From an uncultured Bacilli bacterium (GTDB taxonomy: Bacteria > Bacillota_I > Bacilli_A > RFN20 > CAG-288): a DNA stretch of 29,423 bases. The notes beneath the pieces are model-generated. The model did not search any database. It was not told the origin of the DNA and saw only the letters and a program-made list of their open reading frames with translations. The position numbers and the translations under genes are program-made. How positions within the stretch are numbered: the first letter of the stretch is position 1; the number at the start of each line of letters is the position of its first letter. The stretch covers positions 1-29,423 of the forward strand of contig CAOSOP010000003.1 in NCBI GenBank assembly GCA_948525355.1, given 5' to 3'. This document shows positions 16,501 through 23,409 of the stretch, piece after piece.

Positions 16501-16856
16501 TGTTGGTTAAAATTATATGGTTTATAAAATTCATTGCTTGTTGACCAGTTAACAAAGCTATGTTTTGGATAAACTGGTATCTGTACTTCATCAGCACTTA
16601 AAATCTCACCTGTTTCTTTTTCGATAACATAATCCTCATCACCATTATTGAAAACAAACTTAACATTGACCTTTTTAGGAACTGGTGGCAATGTTACAGA
16701 AGTATCAGGATCAGGGGTAGTTGGTGATGGTGTAGTCGGTTGAGTATTTGGGGTACTTGGACTTGTTGGATCTGTCTCCCCCATACAAGAAACTAAACCG
16801 CCACCAAACATCATCGAGGCTGTTAGTACTGCTAATATGCGGCTCTTTTTTTTCAT
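13587..16856 (-). CDS. Large surface lipoprotein with InlB-type repeats
   Basis: A 1089-residue lipoprotein. The lipobox LVSC gives Cys24, followed by a Thr/Pro/Ser-rich linker (about 27-58) that would lift the protein off the membrane. Then come about eight Listeria-Bacteroides (InlB B / Flg_new) repeats of 65-80 residues, recognised by their F-x-GWYLD ... LYAKW pattern, for example VFAGWYLDKELTQAF, YFAGWYLDPNYKTPM and TFTGWYLDPKCTVSL. Two differently shaped beta segments interrupt them (starting NITWSKGVEYYIP and INYFSGTVPTNGY), and about 230 residues at the end are unlike the repeats. There is no LPXTG, so attachment is by lipid. Adhesion is the usual guess for such proteins. The ATG follows AAAGGAGGA. 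Confidence 0.88.
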   Translation of the reverse strand: MKKKSRILAVLTASMMFGGGLVSCMGETDPTSPSTPNTQPTTPSPTTPDPDTSVTLPPVPKKVNVKFVFNNGDEDYVIEKETGEILSADEVQIPVYPKHSFVNWSTSNEFYKPYNFNQQLKANLTLYAIWSEEKITVSFNTNGGNSIDPVKGYPNDPLTLPTDVKKPNSVFAGWYLDKELTQAFALNVFPSKNTILYAKFTDNAQSEVVNITWSKGVEYYIPLVTNTYPRGEEVSFRIDFNVDYDASQAVVTANGQVLTLVDGMYTFIANGDTTIEVSNLVKKKVKLTFHGGYDVDGVEAIYSCYVTYGSNISKDIADGQFSRVGYVFADYYETDEYKVKSDFSIRVRKDLDFYAKWDIAHYNVTYANTFGAYNQNKINTITYFDDKVELLPLENYPDGLEFVGWRLDGKLIDAIPSGIDRDIELVAEWNKLKMEMNFVTGDPSIEVSSITGYFGDPLILPSDPTREGFYFAGWYLDPNYKTPMQYETWPANSAPINVFAKWSVVPENSSRIFFERADGVEINYFSGTVPTNGYVENGSTVNMTVRVKNEAGYSGTPLVTINNVICTPSIDNEGRYVYTFVVNLDTRVVFDGISQKKYSLTFYYNDGTDYSVEKMIGYDSYLTESVLISEPMRNGYTFTGWYLDPKCTVSLPLNTKIDRNLNLYASWRMTDYVIRLLNAPETDYPNNTIVYNINSPTIILTDARREGYIFIGWFDENGREWKSIDPQNDLDRRNINLYARYSIIKYNVNIYSIDGSVLYDTFNNIEFDTPLKSFINVDELRVEGYSLNINKMYYDLDLKQKVDIYDKVLSNTNIYAEVDRKTYYVTFEDLTSSSYVLKDDLNTTIPSKDDDTYKKLFDGEYSFTLSHQLEETSTYVDRVYVIRKDGKRELVEVTNGDKFKIMIKSINKIIVERCYKLDLKLMDETSGNYSILTDVSTNPVYTYDELLLQFDKAIDRSHILYVGIEKDGVIDNKSLQEVKLSDKNEALLIVKTGMVFVIRERAAVNLVLDQSAVDIGLEILTDLSDGIFLGNEVTITFNMEDSEIKALGLKLYIKFGESSPKEILLAEINNLGPSIVFIAENTSVTLLVK

Positions 16857-16982
16857 ATTTTCCTCCTTTAAAATAAAAATCTCAAAATGTTCTCATATAA
16901 ATTATATTATAAAATATAACAAATTCAAACATTAAGTTATGTAAATATATAAAATTAAATATATAATGCTATTAACTGACAA

Positions 16983-17019
16983 ACAACTTTAAATTTTTTA
17001 TCAAGTTGTTTTCTTGATA
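16983..17019. other. Overlapping inverted repeats between divergent genes
   Basis: ACAACTT (16983-16989) can pair with AAGTTGT (17003-17009), and TATCAAG (16999-17005) with CTTGATA (17013-17019). The two pairings share bases. They lie upstream of both divergent promoters, so a protein-binding site is more likely than RNA structure. The rest of 16857-17101 is A/T-rich; TTGTTA, 17 nt, TATATG on the minus strand is a weak promoter candidate for the InlB-repeat gene. Confidence 0.35.
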
Positions 17020-17066
17020 TTTTCTTAGTATAACACGCTGTTTACGTCATATCTTTGTATTTCCTC

Positions 17067-17094
17067 TTACAATCCTAAATTTATTTGCTATAAT
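17067..17094 (+). promoter_or_regulatory. Extended -10 promoter 7 nt from the rsmF-like start
   Basis: -35 TTACAA (17067-17072), 16-nt spacer, -10 TATAAT (17089-17094) preceded by TGC, the extended -10 signature. The ATG of the methyltransferase begins at 17102, only seven nt after the -10, and no Shine-Dalgarno site is visible. The transcript would start on or next to the start codon (leaderless). Confidence 0.65.
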
Positions 17095-17101
17095 AAAATA
17101 T

Positions 17102-18346
17102 ATGCATGAATTTTTAAAGACATTTAGTTATTTTCCTGCTAGGGATGTAGCCATTTTGGAAAAAACATTTAATGAAGAGCCATATAGAGGTGGAATAATC
17201 AATGAATTGTTCATTGATTTAAATTCATTAAAAAAACGTTTTGACATAATTACAAAAACACATGGAAATAATTTTTTCTATTACACTTCAAAGATTGGTG
17301 ATAATTTATATCATCAATGCGGTGCCTTTTATCTATTTGACCCAAGTGCAAATGAGGCGATGTCTTTAATAAAAAACACTCATAAAAAAGTTATTCTTGA
17401 TGCTTGTGCTTCTCCGGGTGGAAAGACTATCAAATTAGCTCTAGAAAACCCTGATAGTTTGATTATTTCAAACGAAATCAGTTTTTCACGCTATAAGGTA
17501 TTAAAAGAAAATATTGAGAGGATGGGATTAAAAAATGTTATCGCTACTAATCATTCACTAGACTTTTTCTTGAATGACTTTAAAAACTATTTTGACATCG
17601 TTATTTTAGATGCTCCCTGTTCTGGTTCAGGAATGTATCGAAAGCAAAAAGAAGTGCTTCTGGATTGGTCAATGGACAAAGTATATCGTTTATCAAAACT
17701 TCAAAAAGAGTTGATCGATATAGCCGCTAATCTCATCACTCCATCTGGTCAACTCATCTATTCAACTTGTTCCTTTTCTAAAGAAGAAGATGAAGATGTT
17801 AAAGATTATTTTTTAAACAAACATCAAAATTTTTCTAGCATTAAAGTTAACGCTGATGAATGTTATTTCTCATTAGATGATTTTAATTCTATTCATTTTT
17901 TGACATCGAGATTTGCAGGTGAAGGTCACTACCTTGCGATGTTTAAAAACAATTCAGTTGATGAAAAAAGATTGAACAAAGTCGAATTTAATAAAACTAG
18001 CAGGTACAAAATCAATGATGAAGATTATATGCTTGACCATTACTTCACTTTTTATAATAAACTATCTACAAGTCACATCGGTGTTAAGGTCAACTCTAAG
18101 CAAGAAAAATCAACATATTCTTATGCCTATGGACGCGCATATGGATATGAAAAAGTCGTCGATTTAAAAGATGAAAATTTAGCAAAAAAGTTTATGCATG
18201 GTGAAGAAATTGATTATCAATTTAACGATTTTCAAAACAAAGAAATTTTGGTAAAATACAATGAACTAAGACTTGGATTTGGTAAAGCAAGTGGTAATAA
18301 AATTAAAAACTACATACCGAAGCGAGTTAGGTTGATGAAGATATAG
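17102..18346 (+). CDS. RsmF/RsmB-family rRNA (cytosine-5) methyltransferase
   Basis: A 414-residue SAM-dependent RNA m5C methyltransferase of the NOL1/NOP2/Sun family. Motifs: SAM-binding DACASPGGKT (100-109), LDAPCSGSGMYRKQ with Cys173 (motif IV) and YSTCSFSKEEDE with the nucleophile Cys223 (motif VI). Both cysteines needed for catalysis and product release are kept. The C-terminal ~100 residues fit the PUA-like region seen in RsmF-type enzymes, so the likely target is a 16S rRNA cytosine; which one cannot be told. It is followed after two bases by the next gene, so they form an operon. The missing ribosome site and nearby -10 suggest leaderless translation. Confidence 0.88.
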   Translation: MHEFLKTFSYFPARDVAILEKTFNEEPYRGGIINELFIDLNSLKKRFDIITKTHGNNFFYYTSKIGDNLYHQCGAFYLFDPSANEAMSLIKNTHKKVILDACASPGGKTIKLALENPDSLIISNEISFSRYKVLKENIERMGLKNVIATNHSLDFFLNDFKNYFDIVILDAPCSGSGMYRKQKEVLLDWSMDKVYRLSKLQKELIDIAANLITPSGQLIYSTCSFSKEEDEDVKDYFLNKHQNFSSIKVNADECYFSLDDFNSIHFLTSRFAGEGHYLAMFKNNSVDEKRLNKVEFNKTSRYKINDEDYMLDHYFTFYNKLSTSHIGVKVNSKQEKSTYSYAYGRAYGYEKVVDLKDENLAKKFMHGEEIDYQFNDFQNKEILVKYNELRLGFGKASGNKIKNYIPKRVRLMKI

Positions 18347-18354
18347 AGGTGAAT

Positions 18355-19455
18355 ATGTTAAGACTTAAGAATATCAGCATTAATACACCATATTTTGAAA
18401 TCAATTCAAATAACGGTTATAACTTTGAGCAGCATTCGATGAGACCAATCGAAAGTTTTGCTGACAATTTACGAGTTAGTGCGAGACTTCCATATTTAAC
18501 CATGAAGACAATTGTCAGAAACTATTTAGAATTTCGCTACGGTTACCTTTTCAACAAATACGATCTGATAGTTACAAACAACGAATCAGAAGTATACTCT
18601 TTTCTCTATAATTTTTTAAAAAACAACTTCTTCATTCTGCCAACTATCGGATATCAAAAGTATGACTTCTTTTGCCCTAAATTTAAAAATCGTACGATCA
18701 AATACGATATCACCGATATTAAAACAATCAAAAAGTCCCTTCGCAAAGTTCCTAAAGATAAAAACTTAACTTTGATAATCAACGATCCATGTCAGTTATA
18801 TACTGGTTATAGCATGAGTGAAGATGATTATATGTGCCTGATAAAAATACTAAAAGATTGTAAACATCAAAAATGCAACATAATCTTTGATTTAGCCTAT
18901 ATCGAATTTTCTAGTTTGAAAACTGATGTTTTTAAATTCATCGATGAAATTTCAAAAATCAAAGATTTTAAAGTGTTCATCACATTTGATTTTAAGCACA
19001 CCTTTTTAAATGAAAAAGACGAGTGTGCCGCCTTGTTTTATTATAATAATTGCGACGCCTCAACATTCTTTTTGATGCATTATCGTGATAGATTAATGAG
19101 AAAGGTCAATTCTCGTCCATTTTTCATGCTTAAACTATTGACACGAAGTACTGAAATACAAAAATCATTTATCAACGACCGCGAAAGACTCTTATATACA
19201 ATAGAAACTAGATCTAAGGCTATTAAAGAGCGCTTAAACCAGATAAAACTTGAAACTTATAAATATGAAGATGGAATCTTCTTATCTATTACGAACATCA
19301 AAAACTTAAATTTAGTCATAGAAAAACTTAGCAAAATACACTATCAGTGTGTCGTGCTAAGTTCTGATACAATCGCTGTTCCTTTATTAAAGCACTTCCC
19401 TGCTGAAATCAATGATTTGCTCGGCGAAGTCGCTAAATATGCAGTATTTAATTAA
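18355..19455 (+). CDS. Divergent aminotransferase-fold (PLP type I) protein, active site partly lost
   Basis: About 366 residues. I prefer the ATG at 18355, which follows GAGGTG, over the in-frame GTG at 18349. The order of landmarks follows aromatic/aspartate aminotransferases: INDPCQLYTGYSMSEDDY (142-159) sits where the family has NPTG, FDLAYIEF (178-185) keeps the Asp and Tyr that hold PLP, and Lys214 in FDFKHTFLNEKD sits at the Schiff-base position. However the Asn of NPTG is replaced (QLYTG), and the C-terminal Arg motif that binds the substrate carboxylate is not visible (SSDTIAVPLL). It may be inactive or have changed substrate. Co-transcribed with the methyltransferase; its end overlaps the convergent gene by four bases. 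Confidence 0.55.
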   Translation: MLRLKNISINTPYFEINSNNGYNFEQHSMRPIESFADNLRVSARLPYLTMKTIVRNYLEFRYGYLFNKYDLIVTNNESEVYSFLYNFLKNNFFILPTIGYQKYDFFCPKFKNRTIKYDITDIKTIKKSLRKVPKDKNLTLIINDPCQLYTGYSMSEDDYMCLIKILKDCKHQKCNIIFDLAYIEFSSLKTDVFKFIDEISKIKDFKVFITFDFKHTFLNEKDECAALFYYNNCDASTFFLMHYRDRLMRKVNSRPFFMLKLLTRSTEIQKSFINDRERLLYTIETRSKAIKERLNQIKLETYKYEDGIFLSITNIKNLNLVIEKLSKIHYQCVVLSSDTIAVPLLKHFPAEINDLLGEVAKYAVFN

Positions 19456-19775
19456 TTTGAGGTCTCATCATTTGACCACTGAATGAAAGCATGTTTAACC
19501 ATCTCAATTTCATCAGACTCTTTTGTAAAATCGACAGTCTCTTTTGTTCCATCCTCTAAGTGTTTTATACAAAATATAATATCCTCTTCTTCAAGTCCTT
19601 CAAGATTTGGATTGTCTAGTTTAGACAAGACACAATAAGAATACTGATAGGAGTTTAAATCATTATCAAAAGTAAATAAAACTCTGACATTTAATTTTTC
19701 CTCATCATCTTCTATTTGAACTAATTCAAATTTACTTAAATCATCAAACACCTTTTCGTATATATTTTCGCTCAT
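19452..19775 (-). CDS. DUF1292 family protein (YrzB-like)
   Basis: A 107-residue acidic protein with the DUF1292 pattern: a beta-rich core with RVLFTFDNDLNSYQYSYCVL and a second half with EEEDIIFCIKHLEDG. Function unknown. In Bacillus subtilis the corresponding gene yrzB follows alaS and the ruvX homologue yrrK, the same context as here, which supports the identification. The ATG follows GATAGGAGGAT. The stop codon overlaps that of the plus-strand gene ending at 19455, and no terminator separates the two converging genes. Confidence 0.8.
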   Translation of the reverse strand: MSENIYEKVFDDLSKFELVQIEDDEEKLNVRVLFTFDNDLNSYQYSYCVLSKLDNPNLEGLEEEDIIFCIKHLEDGTKETVDFTKESDEIEMVKHAFIQWSNDETSN

Positions 19776-19812
19776 AAATATCCTCCTATCAATAACTATA
19801 ATATAACATCAG

Positions 19813-20244
19813 CTAATTATTTTCCATCCTTAGTTTATCCAAATATGTTTCAAGTATTATCTTAGCTGCCGTTTCATCAATCACTTCTTTTCTATCACGA
19901 CCATCCTTTCCTTGATCAAATAATATGCGTGTCGCCTCTTTAGTCGACCACCTTTCATCGATCAATTCAACCTCAATCCCTGTCTCTTCTTCAATTAATT
20001 TAGCAAATCCTAAAGCGATGACAGACATCATCGATATTTTTCCTGAAAGTTGCAAAGGATAACCGATGCAGATAGCTTCAACATGTTCTTCTTTGATAAC
20101 CTTTAAAACTTCCTCAAGAGCAAGATCAAATCTGCCGTTATTAAACTTATAGTTTTCTAATCCACTGACTAATACGCCTGAACGAGAAATTGCTATACCT
20201 AAGGTTGTCGTTCCTAAATCCAATCCCAAAATATTCTTCTTCAC
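19813..20244 (-). CDS. ruvX: RuvX/YqgF Holliday-junction resolvase-like nuclease
   Basis: A 143-residue RNase H-fold protein of the YqgF family. LGLDLGTTTLGIAIS gives the first acidic site (Asp7), ICIGYPLQLSGKIS the middle motif, and LIDERWSTKEA plus DETAAKIILETYL the C-terminal acidic motifs. It is thought to resolve Holliday junctions or process the 5' end of pre-16S rRNA. ATG overlaps the alaS TGA by four bases. The small ireB (yrzL) gene that lies between alaS and ruvX in Bacillus is absent here. Confidence 0.93.
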   Translation of the reverse strand: MKKNILGLDLGTTTLGIAISRSGVLVSGLENYKFNNGRFDLALEEVLKVIKEEHVEAICIGYPLQLSGKISMMSVIALGFAKLIEEETGIEVELIDERWSTKEATRILFDQGKDGRDRKEVIDETAAKIILETYLDKLRMENN

Positions 20245-22853
20245 TTTATTACCTCAAATAAGCTCTTTTTGATTAAATTAAAGTCAACACTTGAGCTAGC
20301 CCCACCAAAGGCGATATCGTTTCGTCCACCACCAGATCCGTTGATTTTACTCGCTAATTCTTTGATAATTTTTCCAGCGCTATAACGATCATTCAAATTT
20401 GCTGAAACGCCGACAGCCAATTCCATCTTTCCTTCATTTCTTGAGCATAAAAGAACGATAGTATTATCACTAGCTATCAATTGCTTGACCATGACTAAAA
20501 CTTGGTCATGGCTTAGATCATCAAAGCACTCTGCATAGACATCATAATTATCATGTCTTTCTTTTTTATCTACTATCATCTTTAGATATAAAGATGCAAT
20601 CTTATCTTTAAGTGCGCGATTGATTTTTTGCATTTGCTCCATGTTCTTGTTAAGTGAAATGATCTTTGGTTTGATTTCTTTTCTTGATTTTATAACAAGC
20701 AACTTTGTCAAATCATTTAAGATTGTTTCTTCTGATTTTCTATATTCATAAGCCTTCATTCCAGTATAAGCAACAATTCTTTTTATTCCTGCCGCCACTG
20801 AAAAACAACTGTCAATAACAAAGTGCATAATGTCTAAAGTGGATTTAACATGTGTACCTCCACAGAATTCCTTGGACACTTCTTTAAACTCTACAACTCT
20901 AACTCTATCATCATATTTTTCATCAAACAAAGCTATAGCGCCAGTCTTTAATGCATCCTTTTTATCCATGACTTGAACATTAGATTTAATATCTCTATTG
21001 ATCAATTCGTTAACATAATGTTCAATCTCGCTTATCTGTTCTTCATCGATTTTTTCATCATAGTTAAAATCAAATCTCATTTCTTCTTCAGAAACAAATG
21101 AACCCTCTTGATGAATATCACGACTTAATAAATCCTTCAAAGCACTTTGAAGCAAGTGAGCAGCGGAGTGATTCTTTTTGATTGCTTCTCTTCTTTTAAA
21201 ATCTGGATAAAGCTTGATCGTATCATTGACACTAATCATTCCAAATAACACTTCAATGCTGTGCAAGAACTGCTTGTTAGGAGCTTTGCTGACTGAGATA
21301 ACATTGGCTTCAAAGTTCTTTGCAACGAGCATTCCAGTATCACTGACTTGACCACCGCTCTCAGCATAGAAATTAGTTAAATCAAAGACAACTTCTCCGT
21401 GGTCAGTAATTGATTCAACGCTAACTCCATCGACAAAAAGGCCGATGACTTTAGCGCTTATTCCGACTTCTTCTTCATAAGTGAATTCACTTTTGGCCTT
21501 AAACTCTAGTAAATCCTTGCTCTGTTTAGCAAAAGAGTTTCTTTCACCACGAGCACTTCTAGCTCTTTCTTTTTGATCATCAAGCATTTTTTCATACTCT
21601 TCTTGATTTATTTCATAACCTTTCGCTTCACAGATTTCTTTTGTTAAATCAAATGGTATGCCATAAGTATCAGAAAGAATAAACACTTCTTCTCCGCTTA
21701 TTACTTTTCCCTTCGTATTTGCTATAAGTTGAGCTATTTTCTTTTCACCAGTTTTTAAAACTTGAGCGAATTTATTTACTTCACCCTCTAACATCTTCTT
21801 AACTCTAACTCTTTTTTCAATGAGGTAAGGATAGAAATGCTTCATATTATCGACAACAATATCGACTAGATTTATTAAATCTTCAAAGCTAACTGAAATA
21901 ACTTGCGCTTGACGAGCCATTCTTCTAACCAATCGACGCAAGACATATCCTCTTCCTTCATTAGAAAAAGTTGCACCATCACTTAAAGCAAAACACACCG
22001 AACGAACATGGTCAGCGATTACTTGATAAGAATACTTGTGTTCGCCTTCGTATTTGACTTTTGCATGCTTTTCAAGATATTTAATATATGGCATGAATAA
22101 ATCCGTTTCAAAGTTGGTTTCCGCATCTTGAAGAACACAAGCAAATCTTTCAAGACCTGCACCTGTATCAATGTTTTTTTGTGGTAATTCCTTATATTCA
22201 CTTCTTTTCTTTCCTGGTTCAGAGTTATAAGTAGAGAAAACAATATTCCAAATCTCTAAATAACGATCGTTTTCCTCATCGTTTTTTAATAGTTCAATTC
22301 CTCTTTTTTCTTTATCATATTTTTCACCACGGTCAAAATAAATTTCTGTATCTGGACCACATGGACCTTGTCCAACTTCCCAAAAGTTGTCCTTTAATGG
22401 AATCATATGCGATTCATCTATTCCACATTTTATCCATAATTTTTTCGTTTCTAAATCATCGGGATAATATGATATATATAATTTTTCTTTTGGAAAACCA
22501 TAGTACTTTTCGCTAGTCAACAACTCATACGCCCAGCCAATTACCTCTTCCTTAAAATAATCTCCGATAGAGAAATTACCAAGCATTTCAAAGAATGTAT
22601 GATGTCTAGCCGTATGACCAACATTATCAATGTCATTTGTTCTAATAGCTTTTTGTGCATTAGTTATTCTCTTATGCTTTGGCTGTTCTGTACCATCAAA
22701 ATATTTTTTTAATGGTGCTACTCCTGCATTAATCCACAAAAGCGTTGGATCATTCTTCGGGATCAAACTAGAAGATGGCTCAATATAGTGTCCTTTTTCC
22801 TTAAAGAAATTCAACCAAGTATCGCGAATTTCATCACTAGTCATGTATTTCAT
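20241..22853 (-). CDS. alaS: Alanyl-tRNA synthetase
   Basis: An 870-residue class II synthetase of normal length. The catalytic core has TARHHTFFEMLGNFSIGDYF (motif 2 region) and GRGYVLRRLVRRMARQA (motif 3). The editing domain has HSAAHLL and CGGTH, the zinc-binding His/Cys set that removes mischarged serine or glycine. The C-Ala region ends with GSGGGRNDIAFGGA. It attaches alanine to tRNA-Ala. The ATG follows GGAGGTAAT. Expression is controlled by a T-box leader directly upstream. It heads an operon with ruvX and probably the DUF1292 gene. Confidence 0.97.
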   Translation of the reverse strand: MKYMTSDEIRDTWLNFFKEKGHYIEPSSSLIPKNDPTLLWINAGVAPLKKYFDGTEQPKHKRITNAQKAIRTNDIDNVGHTARHHTFFEMLGNFSIGDYFKEEVIGWAYELLTSEKYYGFPKEKLYISYYPDDLETKKLWIKCGIDESHMIPLKDNFWEVGQGPCGPDTEIYFDRGEKYDKEKRGIELLKNDEENDRYLEIWNIVFSTYNSEPGKKRSEYKELPQKNIDTGAGLERFACVLQDAETNFETDLFMPYIKYLEKHAKVKYEGEHKYSYQVIADHVRSVCFALSDGATFSNEGRGYVLRRLVRRMARQAQVISVSFEDLINLVDIVVDNMKHFYPYLIEKRVRVKKMLEGEVNKFAQVLKTGEKKIAQLIANTKGKVISGEEVFILSDTYGIPFDLTKEICEAKGYEINQEEYEKMLDDQKERARSARGERNSFAKQSKDLLEFKAKSEFTYEEEVGISAKVIGLFVDGVSVESITDHGEVVFDLTNFYAESGGQVSDTGMLVAKNFEANVISVSKAPNKQFLHSIEVLFGMISVNDTIKLYPDFKRREAIKKNHSAAHLLQSALKDLLSRDIHQEGSFVSEEEMRFDFNYDEKIDEEQISEIEHYVNELINRDIKSNVQVMDKKDALKTGAIALFDEKYDDRVRVVEFKEVSKEFCGGTHVKSTLDIMHFVIDSCFSVAAGIKRIVAYTGMKAYEYRKSEETILNDLTKLLVIKSRKEIKPKIISLNKNMEQMQKINRALKDKIASLYLKMIVDKKERHDNYDVYAECFDDLSHDQVLVMVKQLIASDNTIVLLCSRNEGKMELAVGVSANLNDRYSAGKIIKELASKINGSGGGRNDIAFGGASSSVDFNLIKKSLFEVIK

Positions 22854-22862
22854 ATTACCTCC

Positions 22863-22994
22863 ATAAAAAAAGCCCTAGCCCAGGAACGAATTCAACAATC
22901 CGCGGTACCATCCTGGTTCAGGTGCACTTAATTTATCTCTTTCACGTTGAGCGACGTGTCTTTTCAAGGGTGGCTAGTCCTATCACTAAAGACA
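22863..22994 (-). promoter_or_regulatory. Compact T-box leader of alaS
   Basis: The T-box bulge UGGUACC (22904-22910) is followed by GCGG. The antiterminator pairs exactly: CCAGGA (22911-22916) with UCCUGG (22880-22885), and GCGGA (22899-22903) with UUCGU (22886-22890). Upstream, GUCUUU (22988-22993) pairs with AAAGAC (22958-22963). This encloses AGUGA and a GCC alanine codon (22972-22974) followed by A: a candidate Stem I of only 36 nt. The promoter at 23000-23028 would start RNA right at this helix. A U7 run precedes the alaS ribosome site, but the expected strong terminator stem is not obvious. Uncharged tRNA-Ala is the expected ligand. Confidence 0.88.
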
Positions 22995-22999
22995 TATGT

Positions 23000-23028
23000 A
23001 TTTTAAAACATATTGAAAAAAATATCAA
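23000..23028 (-). promoter_or_regulatory. Sigma-A promoter of alaS
   Basis: Minus strand: -35 TTGATA (23023-23028), 17-nt spacer, -10 TAAAAT (23000-23005). The predicted start near 22993 gives a leader of about 140 nt containing the T-box. Confidence 0.65.
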
Positions 23029-23030
23029 AT

Positions 23031-23056
23031 AAAGAATTACATTTATATAATTCTTT
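23031..23056 (-). terminator. Terminator of the gmk-priA-DUF3781 unit
   Basis: AAAGAATTA and TAATTCTTT form a perfect 9-bp stem with an 8-nt loop, followed on the minus strand by ATTTGATATTTTTTT. It is AT-rich, so perhaps leaky. The tail overlaps the alaS -35. Confidence 0.6.
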
Positions 23057-23137
23057 TATTATTGCTAAGTCTAAATCAACGAATAAATATAATATTTATG
23101 AATCAAAAAAGTTTTATTAGACCTATTTAAACCTTTT

Positions 23138-23377
23138 TTATAACTTATGAGCTGTTATAATCGTATAGCTATATGAATTGATAGTGATCTTTATATTATT
23201 TATCTCGCAATAAAAGTTTTTACCTTTTTTATAAATGCTACAAAACTCATCCAAGATCAAATTTTTTAAATATGAAACAACATCATCAACATTTAAGTTT
23301 AAATTCTTCTTAATTCGCTCTATACCCATAATAGTAGTGTGAATTTTATCTAGATTATCAATCAATACTTTTTTCAT
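23138..23377 (-). CDS. DUF3781 family protein
   Basis: A 79-residue protein that I recognise as the DUF3781 family by DKIHTTIMGIERIKKNLNL near the start, DVVSYLKNLI, KGKNFYCEI and the C-terminal NSYSYTIITAHK. Usual size for this family, which has no known function. The ribosome site is weak (ACGG close to the ATG). It follows the Cys/His-tail gene by 32 nt and is probably the last gene of that unit. Confidence 0.75.
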   Translation of the reverse strand: MKKVLIDNLDKIHTTIMGIERIKKNLNLNVDDVVSYLKNLILDEFCSIYKKGKNFYCEINNIKITINSYSYTIITAHKL

Positions 23378-23409
23378 CCGTAATTTTGTAAAACATAATA
23401 TTTATTGCA

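Noticed and set aside
22863..23137. Small gene in the region upstream of alaS
   Set aside because: The stretch is explained by the T-box, the alaS promoter and a terminator hairpin; no open frame with a ribosome site is present.
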